From: Boletus sp. NGJ
Lineage: Eukaryota > Basidiomycota > Agaricomycetes > Boletales > Boletaceae
Direction of reading: 5' to 3'
Length of the DNA: 64,000 nucleotides
NCBI GenBank assembly: GCA_019096195.1
Contig: JAGTXK010000197.1
Span: 1-64,000 of the forward strand
The position numbers and the translations under genes are program-made. Under the pieces are notes generated by a model that saw only the letters and a list, made by a program, of their open reading frames with translations, searched no databases and was not told the origin of the DNA. Numbering within the stretch: position 1 is the first letter of the stretch; each line of letters begins with the position of its first letter. Below are positions 58,445-64,000 of this stretch, in pieces.

Positions 58445-61400
58445 TCATAGTGCGCTGGCGCGATCCATCAATCCTCTCACTCGCCTACTGAGTCGCTCAG
58501 CCTCCATTTTGCGTTCCAGCACCTGCTGTGCTGGCATGTCTTTCCGCCGCATCCACCCTCTCGTCGTCTTGCCCTCGCTCTCGGTGCGTTTCGCATGCAA
58601 GGCGGACAAGTCGACGACACGAGGCGATGAGGAGAATTTGATGACGTCCCGGTAAAGCATTTTCGTTTCAGTTGCGAGAGAGCGAATACTAAGTGGGGGA
58701 GACGGAAGGTCCGACTCTGACTCTTCGGAATCAGAAAGGGTCGATGGGTCCAAAGGTGGCGTGGGTGGTAGGCGGATCGGTTCTGGAAGAGGAGGCAGGG
58801 CCTGAATCTCCTTCAGTAGGTCCTGGCCTTTGAGATACGAATTCTCTGTCCGTAGGAACCTCACCGTTCCACGGAGAGCCTCGATCTACAAGCAGATGAG
58901 ACGCTACGTCGTGAGCTTTGTAGCGTAACGCACCTGTTCTAGCAAATGAGAGGTTTCGACACTCCCTTCTATAGGGGCATTTTCTGACTCGGCAGGTTGA
59001 TTACCAGCAGCTGTCGAACGAAACCATTGAGCATCCTCGAATAACCCACGGTGTAAACCTCATACCATGCCTCTCTGATGCAGCCATAGTCTTGAGCTTA
59101 GTGTTATCCTGCTCGAGGGAATCCAAGTCGGCCTGCAACTGCTCCATCGCCTCCTCATACGCTCGCTCTTGCTTCCTCGCTTTCGAGAGCTCAGACTCAA
59201 GGTCCACGATCGTATCCGTTTGCTTCTTGCTCGCTTCCATGCGGCGTTCCATGAGCTCAATCTTAACAGTAGACTCTTGAATTGTCTGGTCTCTCGATTT
59301 GAGACTGCGAACGAGACCCTGGATTTCATCTTGTAGCTGGACAGCTTTGCGCTCTGCCTCGACGTTGACTGCTGTGCTTGCTCGGATTTCGTCGACACGC
59401 ACAATCCAGGGCGGTGTGCTAGTGACTGTGAAACGCGACCAGAGTCACGGAGAATCGACAGCACGGAAGAAGATACGTACTCTTGACAACGTTCTCTGGT
59501 TCGAGTACAATGGGCAATAGTTTATTGCACTCCCCTGCAAGCTGTGCGATGGCTTCGCCGACCGCTTCCCAGAAAGATGCACCAGGACGCAGCTCTTTTG
59601 CGACGGTCGACATGGCCGTTTGCTTGGCATACGAAAGTACCGTGGCAAGCTGGAACGAAGCCTTGGCACTTCGAGCATCGCTAAGGTGAGGAATGACTTG
59701 TTGAGCAAGCTGTGGAACGACAGATGAACAGTTAGTGTCGTGTTCTCGTTAAGGCGTGAGTGGTATTGGCGCACGGAGATACCAAAATTGACGAGGTGGG
59801 GGACGGCATTGGTCAGTGACTTCAGTTGACCTACGAGATGTGCTTTCATTGCCGCCGAGTCCTGGATAACGTCCTCCAAGCGTTTCGTGAGTTTCCTGTT
59901 TTAGGGTCATGAGTTTTGCTTCAAACAAGGGGGCGAGTGGTGTCAAGATACTGACTTGGAGAGGACCTTCGCACTTTTGCACTGGTCGAGAAGCTTCTGA
60001 AGAGGCTGGAAAAGTTCAGGTTCTGGATCATATCCACCCATTTCAAGAACCACATCCTCGTCTCGCAAAATAGCTGCGACCGATGTTTTGGTAAGACCGA
60101 TCGACGCAGCGAACACATCAAGATCATGGTCAAACGAGAGAGCATATCCCAATTCTCGTTCACCCAAATCTTGGTCAAATCCGCTGAAGTAGGTCTCAGC
60201 AAGATGGTCGAACTGTGCTTGCAACCTATGCCGGATTAGTATTAAATCCTGTGCAACTTCTGGAGTAGTACCGGGCACTCACTTCATGATGTCACTGACG
60301 AATTCCACTTCGCGGAACTCATCACGTCTTAAGAGATCAATATGCATATCGATACGTTTCTCCATGGGAGCAATCTCGGGGTAGATACGGCCGATGTTCA
60401 AGAACGAGATAGGATCACAACGGCGAAGGATTGCAGCGAAGCGCTTGCATAGGATGGCAAGGACGGCAGCATGACCTCTCATCTACAACTCCGTGTCACG
60501 CGTGCAATGTTTGATTCAAGGAGCCATACTCACCTCACAAATACCAACAATAGTATCAGAGACATCTCCGTTGAGGGACTCGGGAAGTCCATGAACTTGT
60601 CCGACGACGGTGTTGATAAGATCGATCTTCAATCCAACCCGTTTGAAAAAGAGGTAACAACTTGTGGCATCACTGTCGCTCTCTACATAGAGTTGCGGCA
60701 GGTACGGCTATGTCACGACACTCAACGTTTTATAAAAGACGAAATGGAGGTTGATATCACCTGCACAATGCCGAGCAATTCCCTGCTTTCTTTCGCTTCC
60801 AGTTTGCGTATCTCGAGCTCAACGGTCTTCGCTTGATTCTTTGCAGCAGACGACTGGAGCTTGAGATTGAGAGACATCATCGCTGCTGTTTGTGACGCTG
60901 CTGTGGCAGACTCGTGTTGCGCCGTTTGAGTTTGTGCGCGCAGGTTATCAAGTTCGCTGGATGATATGGTCACAGGAGTTCTTCGCATCGAGAAACTGAG
61001 CAGAAAGTTACCTTTGGAGCTGTAACACAAGCTCTCGGAATTGGGTGATAGTGCTCTCCAGATCTTGACAGGCGTCTTCCAATGTCGATATCCTTTGCAG
61101 GTGCTCTCGGAGCTGGGAGTCCTTCGAATCTGTAACCAAGGATCAGCACCACACTTTTGTTGCGCGACAACATGACAATGCACCAATTTCCTCCTGCAGG
61201 GCTTTCTCTGTCTCGATGTGATTTTCTTCCAGTTCGTCATTAAGCTCCTTGAGGGCCTCAAGGTCCTCGATGGTGATACGCATCTCCTCGATTTTCTCTC
61301 CAAGCATGAGATTCCGCTCAGTGAGTTGCACAAGCATCTCTTCCGCTCCTAGTGCGTCATCAAGCTGGGCTTTTAGGTCATCAATCTGCGTTTCGGCGTT

Positions 61401-63152
61401 GGAGAGCTTAATGAGAGTTGTTTCGTATTGACCTATTGTAAGTGAGTGTATTAGAAGTAGCGCAGACAAGGAGTTGATGGACAGAGTAGACCTTGAAGAT
61501 CATCGATACTCGTGATGTCCTTCTCCATCTCGGCAATGCGCCGGCGCTGTTCTTGTTCATTTTGTTGGGACATGTCACGGAGACTGAGAAGGATTAAAAA
61601 CCGGGTGAGAAGGACGACAGCAAGTTGCGTACCGGATAAGTGCCTCCTTCAAACGTTCATTGTGCTTTTCAAGTTGAATATAGGCTAATGAAGATTTCGC
61701 GTTTGCTTCACCATCCTCTCCAGTCGCTGCCTCGCGGTCAATGTTATCAAATTTCAATCGACACACGTACTTACCACCACCCTCTTTTAGCACCTGCAAC
61801 TCCACCTCCACTAGGGCTAACTTCTCCTTCACCTCCTCTAACTCTGCCTGCGCCAACTCTGCCTTCTCTTCCGCGACCTCTTTATCCAACATGACCATTT
61901 CCAACTGGTCCTGAGCATCGATTCCCCTGTTATCTGAGAGCTGAGCAAGTTGTTGGGCGTCGGCTAATTCGCGCCGGGTGGCAATGAGCTCAGTTTGGAG
62001 TTGGTTAAGCTTTGCCTGAAGTTTCGGACGAAGGGCGACAAAAGACTCCGCTTCAGAGAGGCGCGTCTCGAGCTCACGAATATGGCGGGCATCATCTGCT
62101 CGCTTAGCTTCCATTACCCGACTTCGTGCCCGAAGTTCTTGAAGCTCAGCATCTTCTGCTGTGCGCTGCATTGCTGAGTGAGTAGCAGCAAGAGTCACAT
62201 GAAGACGAGACACACGGTAGCAATGGGTGAAGATGGCTCTCTCGTTATTGAAACTGCTCGCATGTGTCCAGACCCGTTAGTGAGAGAAGGGGAAGCATGC
62301 GCTGGTGCACCCGTCAAAGAAGATGATGGTGTGGTCTGAGCGGGAGGCAACAACGAGGCCGGTTCTGGCACGGCAGATCGCTGGAGAGACTGCAACTGGG
62401 GTTGAGACAAGGCAGTCTGAGGAGAAAGGGGTGAGAGTATAGTCGTGCTTGAAGTTGGGGCAACGATGGACGCTTCATGTGGCGGAGATGATGACGGAGG
62501 CGGCGCCGGTGGTGCTGTAGTACGTGTAGATGGCAGGGAAGGACTAGATGGTACACCGTCTGCCGTTGATTGACGAGGAAAGGACTTGCGTGGCTGGAGG
62601 GAGAGCGCCGGGATGCGTTTCACGGGTGAGGACGGTGGTGCGAGTCGAGATATATGGGGACTTGACCCTCCGGGAGGTGAGAGCATGGAGGTCCCCGTTG
62701 GTGGGGGTTTGACTGGGCTTGACGAGCGGGAGGCAGAGGAAGCAGCGCTAGTAGCACCAGAGCGTAATGCGGTTGACCGGGCGAGGCTGGTGCTGGGAGT
62801 GCGCTGATGGCCTACCACGGACCGCGAAAGGCTCGGCTGTGCTCGCTAAATGATATTCATGATTTCTGCCAATCGTTGTTGTCGAAGAATGAAGACTCAC
62901 GTTCACTGGTGGCTGGTCAGGTTCAGCCGCGAGGATCTTGACTTGACTTGGGCGAATGAACACGCCATAAAGTGGTTTGCAAGAGAAATACACAACGCCT
63001 TGGATGGAACCATCGTTCTTTCCCTTTGGCTCGAAGAGTTCGATACCAACCCATTTGCCTGGCGCGAAGGAGGTCGTACCGCAGAAACGTACGATTCCCT
63101 TGCCATTTGAGATCTCTACGAGAGCACCGAATGGAGGGTCCACGACAGACAT
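58445..63152 (-). CDS. DCTN1: Dynactin large subunit p150-Glued
   Basis: The microtubule-binding arm of dynactin, which couples dynein to cargo and drives nuclear and organelle movement in hyphae. The ATG at 63152 starts MSVVDPPFGALVEISNGKGI. The CAP-Gly domain is intact: GTTSFAPGKWVGIELFEPKG with GKNDG, then GVVYFSCKPLYGVFIRPSQV. A basic Ser/Pro-rich linker (about 62225-62820) should add microtubule affinity. Long coiled coils follow (about 61150-62210 and 58990-60850), e.g. EELQARSRVM-like heptads and LTERNLMLGEKIEEMRITIE. The ALSFDHDLDVFAASIGLTKT block between coils belongs to the dynein-associated region. It ends MEAERLSRRVRGLMDRASAL at 58445. Exons are numerous with canonical introns. 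The gene is head to head with Raptor. Confidence 0.9.
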
Positions 63153-63438
63153 TCGTGGAGAATGCCCGGCCTACTTGTGTAGACCCAGTGACCTAGAGAC
63201 AATAAAACGTAGTGGTAGTTGGTCAGTTAACTCGAGTCCAGGGTAGATGTCCCAGTGGCGGTGCTATGGACACCCTGTGACACTTCGTGACACCGATATC
63301 ACGCCCGGCTTCAAGTCACCGCCGGCAACAGTGAGCAACCTACCGTCGACATCTTGGTCGCATCGGGATCCTGCCAACTCGTCGTTCTCGACAGCGTAAC
63401 CAAAAACTTTGCGTACCTTACTGCTGGTAAACGCTCAG
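63153..63438. promoter_or_regulatory. Bidirectional promoter between dynactin p150 and Raptor
   Basis: The two start codons diverge across about 286 bp. Both genes' upstream control must overlap here. No specific site is recognised. The Raptor start is less certain than the dynactin one. Confidence 0.45.
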
Positions 63439-64000
63439 ATGCAAAACGGACATCATCTACAGGGTAAGGCCGTCCGCGCATTCGCTCACGTTTTGTCAAC
63501 TTGCTCTTCGCTTAGGCGTTGATTTGATCTCTCTGTCCGGTCTCGGAGAACGGACAGGCTCAGACATGGGATCCGATAACGTCACCGAACGCGGTTGGAC
63601 ATCCACGACCACCTCTGACCCGTCATCAAACCATACAACAGATAGGCGCGCTGAGCACACCGGAAATCACCCCAATGGAAGGCATCATGGCTCAGATGAA
63701 ACACTCCCCGACCCTCTACCCATCATCCCCTACTGGTCTGCTAAACGACACCTCACCTGTGGCAATCCCGCGCCTCGTTCTCCCGACTCTGCCAAACTCT
63801 TCCCTTGGCGTGGTTCAGCCCCAGGAAAACTGAAGACCGCGAATGCTGCTCTCGTACTGTGTTTGAACATAGATGTAGATCCTCCAGATATCATCAAGAC
63901 CAATCCATGTGCAGTCCTCGAGTGTTGGGTCGATCCACATACAATGCCATCACATAAAGCTCTGGAAGCCATCGGTACAAACCTCCAGCACCAATTCGAG
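63439..64000 (+). CDS. KOG1: Raptor/Kog1/Mip1, TORC1 subunit (5' part only)
   Basis: Raptor recruits substrates to the TORC1 kinase. The window cuts the gene; only the N-terminal part is seen. A possible first exon MQNGHHLQG (63439-63463) joins over an intron GTAAGG...CTTAG to [20 protein letters not shown]. The later block is diagnostic of the Raptor N-terminal (RNC) caspase-like domain: [40 protein letters not shown] and [16 protein letters not shown], running off the end. The domain is characteristic and leaves little doubt about the family. The choice of first exon is tentative, since an ATG inside exon 2 ([10 protein letters not shown]) is also possible. Confidence 0.88.

Overview
The window is nuclear DNA of a filamentous basidiomycete. 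Genes are broken by many introns of about 45-80 nt with GT..AG ends and CTRAC branch points. They encode typical fungal housekeeping proteins (importin-9/Kap114, Nog2, enolase, centrin, dynactin p150, Raptor, delta-9 desaturase) plus families expanded in Agaricomycetes (F-box proteins, etherase-type GSTs, WD40 tail proteins, multi-finger C2H2 proteins). The WD40 relic resembles proteins I associate with Boletales, so an ectomycorrhizal or wood-associated Agaricomycete is my best guess; that is inference.

Layout. 1-5.4 kb is gene-poor: a foldback MITE-like hairpin (1030-1293) and a decayed WD40 gene. 5.5-10.9 kb holds an Arg/Ser-rich protein gene, a small gene relic and a Pho84-like phosphate transporter ending at a 35-nt poly-A. 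11.4-18.5 kb is a head-to-head pair, KAP114 (minus) and an F-box gene (plus). 18.7-21 kb carries mitochondrial ribosomal protein uS15m and a GST on the minus strand with a gene relic between them. 21.4-25.7 kb is NOG2 followed by enolase, then an orphan gene. 27.3-30 kb is an ER class I mannosidase. 30.3-34.1 kb is an alpha-ketoglutarate-dependent xanthine dioxygenase and its broken tandem copy. 34.9-42.1 kb is a head-to-head pair of paralogous two-finger C2H2 regulators separated by 3.4 kb of non-coding DNA. 43.4-50 kb has centrin, a multi-finger C2H2 gene with a damaged first finger, a putative single-pass membrane protein and a conserved protein of unknown function. 50.6-56.6 kb has a copper amine oxidase, LTO1 and a delta-9 desaturase/cytochrome b5 fusion. 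58.4-64 kb has dynactin p150 and the 5' part of Raptor, head to head.

I see no biosynthetic cluster and no dedicated defence system. The gene order is that of a mixed housekeeping region. The most interesting signals are in gene structure. The desaturase can encode its second and third histidine boxes only if a 5-nt and a 3-nt micro-exon are spliced in. KAP114 has two neighbouring introns whose donors are each one base away from consensus. Several duplications sit at different stages of decay: the xanthine dioxygenase copy, a partial copy of the dynactin 3' end, and the zinc-finger regulator pair. All functions and exon limits were read by eye without database searches or RNA evidence.
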